Origin: Megaustenia siamemsis | Lineage: Eukaryota > Mollusca > Gastropoda > Stylommatophora > Ariophantidae | Direction: 5' to 3' | DNA: 64,000 nucleotides | Assembly (NCBI GenBank): GCA_032433765.1 | Contig: JAVIAB010000051.1 | Span: 81,670,847 to 81,734,846 of the forward strand | Program-made: the position numbers and the translations under genes | The notes under the pieces: generated by a model | What the model was told of the DNA's origin: nothing | Databases searched by the model: none | What the model saw: the letters and a program-made list of their open reading frames with translations, nothing else | Part shown: positions 1 through 12,269 of the stretch, piece after piece | How positions within the stretch are numbered: position 1 is the stretch's first letter | How the letters are laid out: the number at the start of each line of letters is the position of its first letter

Positions 1-622
1 ATGCCTCGTGTTTTTTTTACAAGTGTCTAATTGTGTCAGAAAGCCCACGTGGAATGCGTGCAAAAACGTCAATTGTACCGTGTTTGGATGTTTAATCGCT
101 ATTTTTAACTTAAAATACTGTAAACATTAAGTTTTGACTACATCAATGGGTCGTTATAAATTTATATAAATCAAATAAGCAACAATAATAAATATTGTTT
201 TTTTTTAATGAAATTAATTCCCTGTTGGGTTCTAATCATTATAACTTTACATGCAAATTTTGAAAAAATTACAAAAAGAGATTAAAAAGATATCGATTTT
301 AAAAGTTGGGCATATGATTTGAAACGAGCTATAGACGTAAAGTCAGTGTCATATTTAATGCTATACAGTGCGACACTCAGTGTCGATCTTACTCTCCACG
401 ATTACATTTATACTATGTTGCTACTACTGGAGTCACGATGACTACTACGAGTACTATATTATTCTCTTGCCTGACTCCAACTTCACTCTAAGCGTATTTC
501 TACTCAGACATTATTTACACAAATTTGTTTCTTGGCCTCAGTTACCACGAATTATGGAATTAACTCTATCTCCCTCTTTATCTCTCTCTCCCTCTTCTTT
601 CGTTGTGTGTGCCTGTGTGCGT

Positions 623-624
<2 letters not shown>
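1..624. other. AT-rich DNA without recognisable genes
   Basis: I see no protein, RNA or transposon signature here. The stretch is AT-rich with short homopolymer runs and passes into a CT-rich segment (about 565-600) just before a TA microsatellite. Confidence 0.6.

Positions 625-680
<56 letters not shown>
625..680. repeat. (TA)n microsatellite
   Basis: An uninterrupted TA dinucleotide run of roughly 28 units. It makes short frames of alternating Tyr/Ile that are not genes. Confidence 0.97.
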
Positions 681-683
<3 letters not shown>

Positions 684-742
684 ATTTGCTCTCTGGCTCA
701 GTTTAGATTTGTATTTCTATTTCATTATATTTTTTCTCGCGT

Positions 743-800
743 ACTATCTCTCTTTCTCTCTCTCTCTCTCTTATTATCTTTCTCTCGCTTTCTTATATCA
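743..800. repeat. CT-rich microsatellite
   Basis: Imperfect CT dinucleotide tract (TCTCTCTCT runs broken by TTATTAT). Confidence 0.9.
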
Positions 801-839
801 CACAAATACTTGGATATACAATCACAGAAAATGTAGATA

Positions 840-1407
840 CACTGCTCATATATACATAGTTCACATACATACGTAAACTAAGAAAGAAAACAGTGTGAAA
901 CCTATATGACACATACACCATTGGCAGACATGAATTGAAACGTAGTGTATAATATGGTTAAATATTGAATAACAGAGCAATTGATCACTTTGAATGATTT
1001 CTGTCAACATTTCACGAAAGAGATTAATACTAAAGTAAGTGTAGTACTCCAGGCATGTCGTAAGAGGCGACTAAGGAGGTTGATCGATGGCTTGACAAGC
1101 TGTCATTGTAAAAAGTATTGTTATGGAAACAGAACCATAGATTTTAGAAGCAGTGATCTCTGCAATATGTGCCGTTTTGGCACGCAAGGTTTCTGTTTTT
1201 GAGATTGTGGTTCTGCCCTATGTGCCGTCTTCGGCTCGAAAGGACAATAGATAGAAGTGTAGTACTCCACGATAGTCAAACATCTTGATGTCAGTGCCCT
1301 GTATGTTCACCTTGAGCTGTTATCACTGCTTGACCATGCCTTCTCATCGAGCCAGTTAGACGGTTGATCCGCTGCTAAGACATGTAAAATCCGCACTATG
1401 TCATCAT
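840..1407. other. Unclassified, probably repeat-derived DNA
   Basis: No coding frame can be supported. Two phrases look like dispersed repeat sequence: GTCGTAAGAGGCGACTAAGG (about 1056-1075) and a TATGTGCCGTCTTCGG stretch near 1218-1234 followed by CTCGAAAGGACAATAGATAG. The second phrase recurs in diverged form at about 63562-63600, next to another LINE tail, and a weaker form lies near 59858. This suggests the 3' tail of an unnamed repeat family. Confidence 0.4.
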
Positions 1408-1650
1408 CATCATTATTGAGTGCCGTCTCCGCATCGAAGGTTGGCTACCATGGAGCGTCATTCCATTCTGTCTCTTGCTTTGATGATGCAGATTGTCATA
1501 GGTTGACTTGTCCATCTTTTGATGTTACTCATCCATGTTATTCTTGGTCTGCCTCTGCCTCTTTTACCTTGTATTTTCCCTTCCAATATTACTTTTATTA
1601 GGCTGTTGTGTCTCCCTATGTCATATACGTGCATTTTTAGGTGTCTTGCC
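1408..1650 (-). mobile_element. LINE group B 3' end (5'-truncated)
   Basis: On the minus strand the decayed reading reconstructs a LINE C-terminus with a GKIQGKRGRGRPR-like basic motif and the terminal phrase EWRSMVANLRC, followed by an (ATG)n-type tail, read on the plus strand as CATCATCATCAT at the left edge. The same C-terminus is much better preserved at 39600-40045. The frame contains stops and shifts, so the copy is dead. It abuts an RNase H LINE remnant on the same strand, so this is a nested or adjacent pair. Confidence 0.75.
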
Positions 1651-2850
1651 CAATGGCAGACCCCGCCAATCTCTCGACCATTTCACTGCAACGAACTCCC
1701 GCGTGTGCAGGACAATATATCCACATAAGGTTTGTTAACACGAGACATGTCGAGTGGGAGTACCCACTCCCTGCGGAGTGTGTTGTCAATCCAGTATGCT
1801 TTGTGAGTCAGGTAAGATGACCGCATATGATTAGTCTCTAAACCAGCAATGTGAGAGCTTCCACCACCGCCTCAATCTCCATGCTTGTGCTGAAAGTAGT
1901 AGAATTGCAGGCTACTGAACCTTTCTCCATCAACTTCTCATTAGAATACGCAACAAAACCTCACTGCTCCGCATACCCCTTGTGACCGAGTCATCAGTGT
2001 AGATCATCGGTTCTTGCAGTTTGGAGTGAAGCTGCAGTATCCCCTGGATCTGGGACTCAATCATGACCTGCGTCCAGCCATTTCCTGTCTAACCGTATGA
2101 CGACCTTCCTTGGTCAATCTGCGCCTGTCGTGAATGTCTATCCAAACTCTGCCAGTAGGTGTGTCGTTGCATAAGCCCTGCAGTGTTGTCTTAGCATCAA
2201 GCAGCCACGATCTCCTGCATTCAACGCAGTTGCCTTTCATTAACTGTTAATTCTGGTAGCAGTTGATTTATCTTAAGGCAATCATTTGTTGCTGAAAGTG
2301 ATCAATGACACCACGTGCTATATGTGGACGAATAGCCTTTGGAAGTAAGGAAAGATTCGCTTGCTGTGTGGTGATTCATCTGTGTATCCAATACCTGACA
2401 CACATCATCATATGTCATGGTGCCACATATGATGACGAGATTCATTCTTGCTGTTGGATATAAAATCTCACCACTGCTCCTTCCCGCCCCATTTTTGTCT
2501 ATACCGCACAATTGTCAGCTGAACATCCTCATTGACGCCTGTACACCAAACAACGCCCCTCTCTGCCGTGCCAACACAATCTTAACTCATCAGAGGACAC
2601 TACGTCTCATACTTTATGCTGACTGGTACAGGCCAAGTACGCCTGTCTATTGCACTGTTCTAATTGCAGGTAGATTATTTGCTTCTCTGACCCTGTTCCG
2701 CACCTATTCTGCATGATGCTCCTCTTAAACGTGGAATGTTCCTGGCATATTACTTGAATAAATCTGTTAATGAAGGAGTTTGAAACGGATTTGCGAAGGG
2801 GTGGTAACTCGTGGTCGACTATTTCACTTGCGATCAGCAATGGATTGGAT
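1650..2850 (-). mobile_element. Decayed RNase H-bearing LINE (group G-like)
   Basis: The minus-strand frames, interrupted by many stops, contain pieces typical of the RNase H domain of I/Nimb-type LINEs: an IYTDDSVTR block (about 2000), then EVEAVVEAL and a LTDSQSIL-type block (about 1790-1880). Upstream at 2300-2510 is a fragment with YPTARMNLV and HHTASESF. The RNase H start phrase resembles the better copy at 30700-31440 (IYTNGSV). The RNase H assignment rests on motif order seen by eye. The 5' half (2520-2850) is called only by continuity. Confidence 0.5.
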
Positions 2851-3259
2851 CCAGTATGGTGGTAACGAACTTTAATGCATGATACAGTATCTCACTGAAC
2901 ATTGAAACGTTGTGATATAGTCACTTCAACAGTTAACATTCAAATAACTATAACTCTTTCTTTCAATTTGGACATTGTGAAAAAAAAATATGTTTCTTTT
3001 TTATTCTTCCTAAACTTTTTCATCAATCATGTTTTTCCCTTGAGCCAGATTAGATCTACACACTTTCCATTTACCTGTGAAAGTGTCTCCTCTACGGCAC
3101 GTTTCACATATTTATCCTGAGCCGTGACTATTTGCCGATGGATAGTATAAGACACCTGTAACTGCATTGGCAGTGCACATCACTCATACTTCATTTCAAA
3201 TCGTTCAAGAAATCTCGCACAGTGACCTTTAAAGTATTGCACATTAACTTTTTGTGTTT
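2851..3259. other. No recognisable feature
   Basis: AT-rich single-copy-looking DNA. No coding or repeat signature noticed. Confidence 0.5.
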
Positions 3260-3360
3260 CTTACACGCACATACACACATGAACGCACACACACTCGTGC
3301 ACACACACGCACACACACACGCCAATGAACGCACGCACATGCACACACATACATACATGA
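3260..3360. repeat. CA-rich microsatellite
   Basis: Imperfect CA repeat with CG and TA interruptions (ACACACACGC style). Minus-strand frames over it give Cys/Val-rich artefacts. Confidence 0.9.
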
Positions 3361-4652
3361 GTATTTGATATTTATTAAAATCCACACAGTGTGTATAGGA
3401 ATGTGGCCAGAGAATACTTTCAAACCATGTCTTTATTAAAAGACCTAGAAAGGATGGACAGAAAGTTGAATAAGCCATACCCTGTGCAGACTCTGCTATA
3501 GATACAAAGACCTGATCTAATTATGAGGCAACAAATGGGATTGGCAACAGACCCCCCTTAATAAGATAGATTCTAACAGAAACTAGAAGGTAGTTTAATT
3601 CAGACTGATCTTTTATTATTCGTGAGTAGACAATTAGTACGATGGGTATGAGCAAACTAAAATAGATAGAAGAGACCTCAAATAAGGACAGAAATAGATC
3701 GAGAACAACTGTAATTAAGAACATAAATAGATCGAGGAGACCGTGAGTGAGGACAGCAGCAAGTTTGTAGATTTATTTGGAATTTACATACACATATACA
3801 ATCGGCAGAACTGTGATTGAAATTACTAGTAGGATTCTCAAATTACTAGGACTCGGATTTTGATGATTTAAAATAATGTTCAGTATGACATACAAATCAT
3901 CGAAATATGCTTGCATTTATGAGCTAAAAAAATGCAAAATATCTCAAAGTGAAACATTGAATTATAACATAATTACTTATTTGTTTTTGAAATTGTCGTT
4001 AAATTATCCATTATTAGAATCGTAGAAAGTAGATGTGTAATAATACATACCAAATTATCACATTATTTGTGGACACATTTATTCACCCTCATTATCTACA
4101 ATTACTTTCACACTAAAGAAGTCCCTGACTGTTTTGTCTCTACTTCATTAGTGAAGACGCTTGCGATATAGTATTCCTGTTTGAAAGCTTACTTGAGAAT
4201 AAACTTTCTTGATAGTAATGTCACTCCTGTGCGCTGCTGCTCGGTGCGGTGCTTTGGTCAAAGGTTTCTTTTATATTTTAACATCAAACATTTATCATGG
4301 CATACGGTAAATCAACGAAATGTAGTCTTTAATTTTCCATAAATATATATTTAAAATTACGTTGTCTGATTTATAGACACGCATTTATTCAGGCAATTTT
4401 ATGTGTTTTAGGCACAATAAAACTACAAAGCCAAATTTTGCCCGCTTAATAAAGGGTTTATATAAATAAACATTTATTTTATTGTACATAAAATGACGAT
4501 AAATATGACCAAATATAACCACAAATATGTATTTATGCCCCAAATGTGGTCAAAATATGACCTAAACCTAAATTATGGTAAAAATACGCGGTTATATGAC
4601 CAATAAAATAGCTTCAGAGTTCAGAAAGATGTGAAACATGTTGATATTGAGC
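3361..4652. other. AT-rich DNA without recognisable genes
   Basis: No domain, RNA or transposon signature found. A weak, irregular AAATATGACC-type repetition occurs at about 4495-4600. Confidence 0.5.
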
Positions 4653-5020
4653 TATTGAGTTATTTGCGGGTCATCATCATTGCATTCCGAACATGTCCAT
4701 AGATGCTCAGATCCCCTCCTCAGCAATCTCAGTAGTGGCCAGCGACTGAGACGACTCCAGTTCTGTATTGGTTGATAAGTCTTCTTACACGTCCACTAAG
4801 TTTCTCGTTTCTGGCTGTGCCCATCTTAACTCCCATCTCTTTCATCCGAAGGAGTGACGTGGACTCATGGTTGTCGAGTTCCTGTGGCCTATCCACATCT
4901 CAAAGAGCATTGATGATGTTCGCCTTATCCATTGGATTGACCGTTTTCAACAACAGCGCAGCTAGCCAACCTATCCTCTATTTTATTTCCCCGTACTGTT
5001 GTAATGTGCTGACATTAACT
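4653..5020 (-). mobile_element. LINE group G 3' end (5'-truncated)
   Basis: Reading the minus strand, this aligns over its whole length with the plus-strand element at 31080-31410. Shared landmarks are the HESTTLLRMKEMGVKMGT-like segment, NQxRxGVVSR-like residues and a 3' end reading GATGATGACCCGCAAATAAC. It is more diverged than the 31-kb copy and has frameshifts, so it is a dead, 5'-truncated copy. A third tail lies at 59450-59588. Confidence 0.85.
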
Positions 5021-5136
5021 TGCATCACAAAAACTCACGTCAGGAACATCTGAGCCATAGTAATTATTTTATTTTAAACAAAATAACTTTCAGCAGAGAC
5101 TTAACTCATCTTCCATTTTTTAATCCTTCGGGTGTA

Positions 5137-5209
5137 GAGTGAGGCTCGAGTGTAGAGTGAGGCTCGGGTGTAGAGTGAGGCTCGGGTGTAGAGTGAGGCT
5201 CGGGTGTCA
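5137..5209. repeat. 19-bp minisatellite, about 4 copies
   Basis: Tandem units containing TGTAGAGTGAGGCTCGGG. The first copy has a CTCGAG variant and the last breaks off into GTCAAACGGGTG. Confidence 0.95.
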
Positions 5210-5586
5210 AACGGGTGTCATGCAATGCTCGTCTTGAAACGTTAGTTCAGGGCGCATTATTTCACCACATTGATTTTGTGGTAGTTTGATAACTTTTCTG
5301 TGAATATTTTTATATTTGTGTATTATTTATGTCCTCTAACATATGTGTATGTGTATATATATATATATATAAAACTCTCTCTCACAAACACACACACAGA
5401 GTATTAACGTTGCGACTGTACCATATATTCCGACTCTCCAAATATAGACGACAATCCCCTCCCCCTCAAGTGTCCCGTCATTAATCTCCAGGTTCATTTC
5501 ACTTTAAATACAGAACGAGGACAGGGGAAAGAACTAAAACTATGTTGTTGTGTTTTTTTTTATTTAGAATGCCATTCACTTTCTTT

Positions 5587-6751
5587 CGGGGTTCCGAAAA
5601 AACAGAGGATGTACCGACGCACTATTCACACTAAAACAGCTTGCAGAAAAAACGACAGAACACAACCAAAACTTATACATAGCCTTCATTGACCAGGAAA
5701 AAGCATTCGACAGAGTAAACAGAGAACAACTGTGGGAGATACTAACAACATACGGAGTAAGCCAACATCTAACCAACATTATTAAAAGTCTCTACGCCAA
5801 CAGCAGCTGCAGGGTCAGAACAGCAACAGGCTACACAGACCACTTCGAAGTTAGATCAGGTGTAAGACAGGGGTGCGTACTATCCCCCCTACTGTTTATT
5901 ACATACATGGACCATATATGCAAGCTAGCCAACCCATCAGAGACAGAGGAGATCAACGAGCTTCTATTTGCAGACGACCAGGCACTAATACATGAAACAA
6001 TAGAAGACCTACAAGAACACTTAAACAAACTCAACATCTTAGGAACAAAATACAACATGAAAATCAACATCAACAAAACAGAAGTCATGAATGTCGCCAA
6101 AAATAAACAGAACATCAACATAACTATAGAAGGCAGACAACTAAAACAAGTAGAGGAATTCAAATACCTAGGAAGTCTAATGACAAACGACAATTCCCAA
6201 ACAGCAGAGATAGAATCAAGATGCAACAAAGCTTGTCAAATCATCGGACAGTTATCACCACTATTGTCCAACAAGGAAATAACTCTGGAGGCAAAACGAG
6301 CACTCTACAATACAATCTTCATTCCAACGTTGTGCTACCAATGCCAGACCTGGACTCTAGATGCAAGAACAATAAGAAAAATAACCTCTACAGAGATGAA
6401 ATGTGTTAGACGAATGACAGGAAACAGTCTGAGAGATAAGATCAGAAATGTAGAACTGAGAAAAAAGCTAGGAATAGCCCCAGCCATAGAATATATAAGG
6501 AAACAACAAATAAAATGGTTCGGCCACGTGACAAGGCAGAAAGAACAAAACACAACACAACGAGCCTTCAACAAACGTTGTGAGAACAACAGACCCAAGG
6601 GTCGACCACGAAAAAGATGGATCGATGGAATATTAGAAGCACTAGGAAACATAACAGCAGCAGAGGCGAACAGAAGAGCAAAAGACCGCAAATTATATCT
6701 CCCCTCGACGCTGAAAGGCAGATGAGGAAGGAAAGAAGAAGAAGAAGAAGA
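5587..6751 (+). mobile_element. Young 5'-truncated LINE (group E) with TSD
   Basis: The element starts abruptly inside the reverse transcriptase domain and ends in a (GAA)n tail. It is flanked by a perfect 13-bp direct repeat ATTCACTTTCTTT at 5574-5586 and 6752-6764. A target-site duplication, a simple-repeat tail and 5' truncation are the hallmarks of target-primed reverse transcription. The identical TSD and uninterrupted frame argue for a recent insertion. The host sequence on both sides is AT-rich DNA without other features. Confidence 0.95.
5589..6725 (+). CDS. LINE reverse transcriptase, C-terminal 378 residues
   Basis: Partial ORF2-type protein of the LINE above. It is open from the 5' truncation point (first codon GGG of a GFRKNRGCTD block) to TGA at 6723-6725, so there is no native start; the first internal Met is residue 107 (5907). 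RT landmarks in order are GFRKNRGCTD (1-10), a FIDQEKAFD catalytic block (about 33-41), GVRQGCVLSPLLF (about 91-103) and LLFADD (about 125-130), which holds the paired catalytic aspartates. A thumb region containing EEFKYLGSLM follows, then KWFGHVTRQ and a basic RPKGRPRKRWID motif near the C-terminus. The fingers region and any endonuclease are missing. The clade is not certain; it looks like the RTE/CR1-like set of GRPRKRW-tailed elements. It is not expected to be functional alone. Confidence 0.93.
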   Translation, partial: GFRKNRGCTDALFTLKQLAEKTTEHNQNLYIAFIDQEKAFDRVNREQLWEILTTYGVSQHLTNIIKSLYANSSCRVRTATGYTDHFEVRSGVRQGCVLSPLLFITYMDHICKLANPSETEEINELLFADDQALIHETIEDLQEHLNKLNILGTKYNMKININKTEVMNVAKNKQNINITIEGRQLKQVEEFKYLGSLMTNDNSQTAEIESRCNKACQIIGQLSPLLSNKEITLEAKRALYNTIFIPTLCYQCQTWTLDARTIRKITSTEMKCVRRMTGNSLRDKIRNVELRKKLGIAPAIEYIRKQQIKWFGHVTRQKEQNTTQRAFNKRCENNRPKGRPRKRWIDGILEALGNITAAEANRRAKDRKLYLPSTLKGR

Positions 6752-6769
6752 ATTCACTTTCTTTTGGTT

Positions 6770-7892
6770 TCTAACTCCAAGCTGTCCTCATCGAACTCTC
6801 ATTGATTATATCTTCATAATCTAATCAGGGACTAAGGATTGGCTTCAGCACTTACTTTCATCTATACTTACTACGCCCCCTGTATTTAGTGCCAGCAATA
6901 ACGAATTTAAGATTTATTTTCCAATTTCAATAAACCTTACTTACCAACAATACAAGTTTTTCAAGGTCTCAGGCAACGTTTTATATATATATATATAAGA
7001 TGGGGAAGGGAAGGGGCGCTATCAGAGAATCGAAATAAAAGATAGCGATGCAGGCAAATTGAAATTAAAAGAGCACAAAAATAAGCGCTGGAGGTTGGAG
7101 AGTTAGAGCAATAAAGAAAATTATTGCTAGATGAGTGTTGGCACGGGAAGACGGAGAGAGAGGAGAGAGAGAGAAAGAGAAAGGAAAATTGAAGAGAGAT
7201 TTAGTGATTGAGGTAAGTGGAATAACACGTAAAGAAAGGCAACAGAGACGTTCAGATTGAAGAAAGATAACATAAATGCAATTTGATACTAGAGAAACTG
7301 AAAAGATTGCAGGACAGAAAAACAGAAAAAATATTAGATAAACCCACGTACAAGACATGAGTACAAATACAGGCAAATACACGCATACGCTCACTCGTAC
7401 ACTCACAGGAGCATATATAGGGAGAAAAAAAATGAAAAGCACGTATTTTATTTATTTTTTTTTTAAGGAATGAAGGGAAGTATGGAGGTAGGGAGGGATG
7501 AAAGAATAGCATGTGATGTATAGGAAATATATTAATGTACATATTCTTATTATCATCGGCACTTTATATGGCAACGTAATGAACACAACCCCAGTCAGCA
7601 TATTTCCTACATAAATCTCCAATGACACATACAAATAATGAAACTAGAGACTCTCCATTCGGGGAGTCGAAACTGACCTATTGCCCTTCCCTATTCAAGT
7701 TATGATTACTGCTCTACATCAAATTTGATTGAAAGCTGAATAGTTATCCGTAACAATTGTGAAGGTTTATGGTAAAAGGCAATTTTCTTGTCACTTGTTT
7801 TACCGTCGTTAGCAAGTGCCGCTGTATGTCTTGTATAGATTTGTACAACCATCTATTTACACATATTTTCATAGCTCAAAAACATGGTGGCC
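6770..7892. other. No recognisable gene; GA-rich tract
   Basis: AT-rich DNA with a short TA run near 6985-7000, a GA-rich tract at about 7150-7195 and T-runs near 7450. Small frames across the GA tract are low-complexity. Confidence 0.5.
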
Positions 7893-8830
7893 GACTGTTA
7901 CGAGATGTGTAGTGGTGGTAAGTGTAATGCGTAGTGGTGGTAAGTGTAATGTGTACAGTGTAGTGGTGTTAAGTGTAAAGTGTAGTGGTGTTAAGTGTCA
8001 AGTATTGTGGTGTTATTTGTAATGTGTAGTGATGTTACGTGTAAAGTGTAGTGGTATAAAGTGTACTGGTGTTAAGTGTAATAAGTAACGGTAATAAACG
8101 TAGTGGTGTTAAGTATTGTGGTGCAAAGTGTAGTGGTGTTAAGTATTAAATGTATTGGTGTCAGGTGTGGTGGTGGTAAGTGTAAAGCGTAGTGGTGTTA
8201 AGTGTAGTGGTGTTAAGTGTAGTGGTGGTAAGTGTTAAGTGTAGTGGTGTTAAGTGTAGTGGTGTTAAGTGTAGTGGTAGTAAGTGTGGTGGTGGTGGTG
8301 GTAAGTGTTAAGTGTAGTGGTGTTAAGTGTAGTGGTGGTAAGTGTTAAGTGTAGTGATGTTAAGTGTAGTGGTAGTAAGTGTGGTGGTGGTGGTAAGTGT
8401 TAAGGGTAGTGGTGTTAGGTGTGGTGGTGGTAAGTGTAAAGTGCAGTGGTGTTAAGTGTAGTGGTGTTAGGTGTGGTGGTGGTAAGTGTCAAGTGTAGTG
8501 GTGTTAAGTGTAGTGGTGTTAAGTGTAGTGGTGTTAAGTGTAGTTATGCAAAGTGTTAAGCGTAATGGTTTTAAGTGTAGTGGTGTTAAGCGTAGTGGTT
8601 TTAATTTTGGTGGTGTTAAGTGTAGTGGTGTTAAATGTAAAGTGTAGTGGTGTTAAGTGTTAAGCGTAGTGGTGTTTAAGTGTAGTGGTGGTAAGTGTTA
8701 AGTGTAGTGGTGATTAAGTGTAGTGGTGGTACGTTTTAAATGTAGTAGTGTTTAAGTGTAGTGGTGGTAAGTGTTAAGTGTAGTGGTGTTAAGTGTAGTG
8801 GTGTTAAGTGTAGTCGTGGTAATTATTAAT
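7893..8830. repeat. Degenerate 15-bp minisatellite
   Basis: About 60 loose copies of GTGTAGTGGTGTTAA, with GTGGTGGTGG and AAGTGTTAAGTG variants. The plus strand is strongly G/T-rich and nearly free of C. Many point variants and small indels suggest an older or slippage-prone array. Confidence 0.95.
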
Positions 8831-8925
8831 GGCTCCGTTCACAAAATCTGATTGAACATTTATCTTTTTCTGTCCATCCTCTGCATGATATCCGATTAAC
8901 TATGTATATCTAGATATATATAATA

Positions 8926-9023
8926 ATCTAAATAGTATATCTAAATAGTATATCTAAATAGTATATCTAAATAGTATATCTAAATAGTATATCTAAATAG
9001 TATATCTAAATAGTATATCTAAA
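8926..9023. repeat. 13-bp minisatellite, about 7 copies
   Basis: Nearly perfect tandem copies of ATAGTATATCTAA. Confidence 0.96.
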
Positions 9024-9675
9024 TGTGCATATCAGAATAGTTTAGATCAGAGCGTCGCCCCGACCAGTCTCTTCTAGCACAGGCACAACATATCGTGAAC
9101 TTTCAGGTTCAAACGCAGCAGGAGCCATGACCCATGTATGCCCACCCCCCCCCACCCCCACCTCACTTTTGCAGTGTCTAGGATCTAAAAGGCCGAAAGA
9201 ATTGCTTAACGAGTGTCTTCCGAAGATCAGATTCACTATCTTGTTTTGAAGCTCTGTATAAAGAGATAGCTATCATATCTTTATTTCACTTGACGAATAT
9301 CGAAACGTTACTGCAAATGTTCTGACAGAATAAGCTGAAACAGTTTTTACCGTAATATATTTCTAGAATGCATTTCTCCCTCAAAGGAATGCCTGCTCAA
9401 TACTTGATCTTCTGTTTCTTTAGAGTTGCGCTGACACTAATTGCCACTTTATTTCATCTATGTCTGACATGGATCTTTATGCTACAAAAATTGAAGTTTT
9501 AGCTTTGCCCATAACTTTATATTATCCTTTCTACATACCATATCTTTGACCTGCTATCTTTCTCTCAAACCTGCATATAGAAAATTCCTGCACAATTTTT
9601 TTGAGATAATAATTTCATTTCGGTTTTTTTTTTTTTTATAAGAGCGGGAAAAAGACGAGGAGGAGGATTAGGTGC
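9024..9675. other. No recognisable feature
   Basis: Includes a C-rich run at about 9141-9165 and a T-run near 9628. A 64-codon minus-strand frame at 9042-9236 has no recognisable similarity. Confidence 0.45.
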
Positions 9676-10505
9676 AAGTGATCGTTGACCGTGCCCAGAA
9701 AAGTTATTCACAAGCCTAGTGATCGTTGACCGTGCCCAGAAAAGTTATTCACAAGCCTAGTGATCGTTGACCGTGCCCAGAAAAGTTATTCACAAGCCTA
9801 GTGATCGTTGACCGTGCCCAGAAAAGTTATTCACAAGCCTAGTGATCGTTGACCGTGCCCAGAAAAGTTGTTCACAAGCCTAGTGATCGTTGACCGTGCC
9901 CAGAAAAGTTATTCACAAGCCTAGTGATCGTTGACCGTGCCCAGAAAAGTTATTCACAAGCCTAGTGATCGTTGACCGTGCCCAGAAAAGTTATTCACAA
10001 GCCTAGTGATCGTTGACCGTGCCCAGAAAAGTTATTCACAAGCCTAGTGATCGTTGACCGTGCCCAGAAAAGGTATTCACAAGCCTAGTGATCGTTGACC
10101 GTGCCCAGAAAAGTTATTCACAAGCCTAGTGATCGTTGACCGTGCCCAGAAAAGTTATTCACAAGCCTAGTGATCGTTGACCGTGCCCAGAAAAGTTATT
10201 CACAAGCCAAGTGATCGTTGACCGTGCCCAGAAAAGTCATTCACAAGCCAAGTGATCGTTGACCGTGCCCAGAAAAGGTATTCACAAGCCAAGTGATCGT
10301 TGACCGTGCCCAGAAAAGTTATTCACAAGCCTAGTGATCGTTGACCGTGCCCAGAAAAGTTATTCACAAGCCTAGTGATCGTTGACCGTGCCCAGAAAAG
10401 TTATTCACAAGCCAAGTGATCGTTGACCGTGCCCAGAAAAGTTATTCACAAGCCTAGTGATCGTTGACCGTGCCCAGAAAAGTTATTCACAAGCCTAGTG
10501 ATCGT
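9676..10505. repeat. 41-bp minisatellite, about 20 copies
   Basis: Highly homogeneous tandem array. Each unit contains AGTGATCGTTGACCGTGCCC followed by AGAAAAGTTATTCACAAGCC. Variants are few (GTTGTTC, GGTATTC, CCAAGTG). Low divergence points to recent expansion or ongoing homogenisation. Confidence 0.98.
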
Positions 10506-11915
10506 GACGTATGGTCGAGTGTGGATCGTTGAGTTCACTCATTTAAATAAGAGAAAATATGTAAAATTCGGACCAAGAATTCTACCGATTGGGAAGTATT
10601 ACGTCCAACAAAAATGGGATAACAATAATTTCAAACAAGCATCTATCACTGTCGGGGAAACTCGCAGGTAGGGGAAACGATTCATTTTGACGGAACAAGT
10701 AACATCAAATATGAACAGTTGCAACATGAACCCGTGCTCCACGGCACAGTTAAAGTCCGAAATAAACATAATTACATCCTTTTATAGCGTTTTCTTGGTT
10801 ATTATTGTTGATGTAATACCATGAGTTGATACAGGCAGGAGTCCCTTTGACTCATCGAGTGTGGCAGGTCGTAAAGCTTTCCTTGACATTCCAGGGTTTT
10901 ACTGGAGAAGTTGGATTTCGTCTAGTCCCAGGCTATGCTGGGTAAACTAGTACTGTCTATAGGTACTGCAACACTAGGTCTTCTATATCAGTAATAACCA
11001 CCAGCACAGGGAACACGGCGATCCTAGCATATGTTGACCAGCTTATATGATGAAGGGGAAAATTGGCGAGGAGACAGAACTACTAGGTCTTGGTCCGTTC
11101 ATGAACCACCGACCCTAATTTTGTTGAAACCGTAGGACGTAGGCACTTTTAAGCTCCCTCACTGCATTTTCTTAAAACTGTGTCGTTTCCTCTGGTAATT
11201 TTCATTTATACTTCGACAAAATGTTAATTGGTAATCCAATGTATGCAAGAGAAAATGACAATGGAGAGGTTGTGAAAACGTAGAGTTGGATTGTGATTAT
11301 CGGTGCAATAAAAACAAATTGCACAAAAGTTAAAACTTCGATCTTTTCTTTGAAGGCGTGCTTGTAGATTGAATATTCAGGATAAATAAAACACGAGGGC
11401 TATAATTTCATTACATGAATAACACATGAATTATGCAATTACGATTTCTTTTTTTTTACTTACGTCTGTTGCTAACAACTGAGCTTGCGGGAATTTGCTC
11501 ATCTAAAGGCAATGATTTAAGAGATTCCTGATTTAGTGGCGTCTAGAGATGTGTACAATTTGCAATGAGCTATAATGAATCAAACACGGTTACGGAAGAC
11601 AAAGGAAGCAAGATAAAACGTTTCAATTAAAGATATAAATAGCTTGCTAAAATACAACAACACAAGCAATTAGGGCAGGCAATGTTGCTAGATAATTTGG
11701 CACCAAAGTAATACCACTTAAGCGAATCGTTATAAAGCTATACATGCAGGACAGCAAGACAACGACATTATACAAGCTGGCATCAAAAATATGAAATGAA
11801 GCTATTCATTATATGGGACGACGGTGATACAGAGGTGTCTGTATGCTTCTTTTTGAACGAAGGTGCGAACACAATTATAGATAAATAGATGAAACAGCCA
11901 TTGGGAGACTGGAGG
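10506..11915. other. No recognisable feature
   Basis: Moderately AT-rich DNA. I found no domain, RNA gene or transposon signature on either strand. Confidence 0.5.
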
Positions 11916-12190
11916 GATTTGTAATCAAGAGTAGTAGACATACAGCGATGGTCGGAGAGATTTGTAAACAAGAGTAGTAGATATACAGCGAGGGCTGGAA
12001 GGATTTGTAATCAAGAGTAGTAGACATACAGCCAGCGAGCGCCGGAAGGATTTGTAATCAAGAGTAGTAGACATACAGCGAGAGCCGGAAGGATTTGTAA
12101 TCAAGAGTAGTAGACATATAGCGAGGGTCGGAGGGATTTGTAAACAAGAGTAGTAGACATACAGCGAGGGTCGGGGGGATTTGTAATCAA
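11916..12190. repeat. 43-bp minisatellite, about 6 copies
   Basis: Units contain GGATTTGTAATCAAGAGTAG and TAGACATACAGCGAGGG. One unit has a short internal insertion (CAGCCAGCGAGCG, near 12030). Minus-strand frames over it are repeat artefacts. Confidence 0.95.
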
Positions 12191-12269
12191 AAGTAGCAGT
12201 CAAACTGCGCAGACAAGCTACAGACACTGGCAAAACAATGGATTCCCCTGCTTGATTCTCAATCAGCAG

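Noticed and set aside
603..836. Frames with Tyr-Ile repeats
   Set aside because: Translation of a TA microsatellite.
9676..10505. CRISPR-like regular repeats
   Set aside because: The 41-bp units are contiguous without unique spacers, the DNA is eukaryotic and no cas genes exist; it is a minisatellite. The same applies to the 32-, 35-, 41- and 55-bp arrays.
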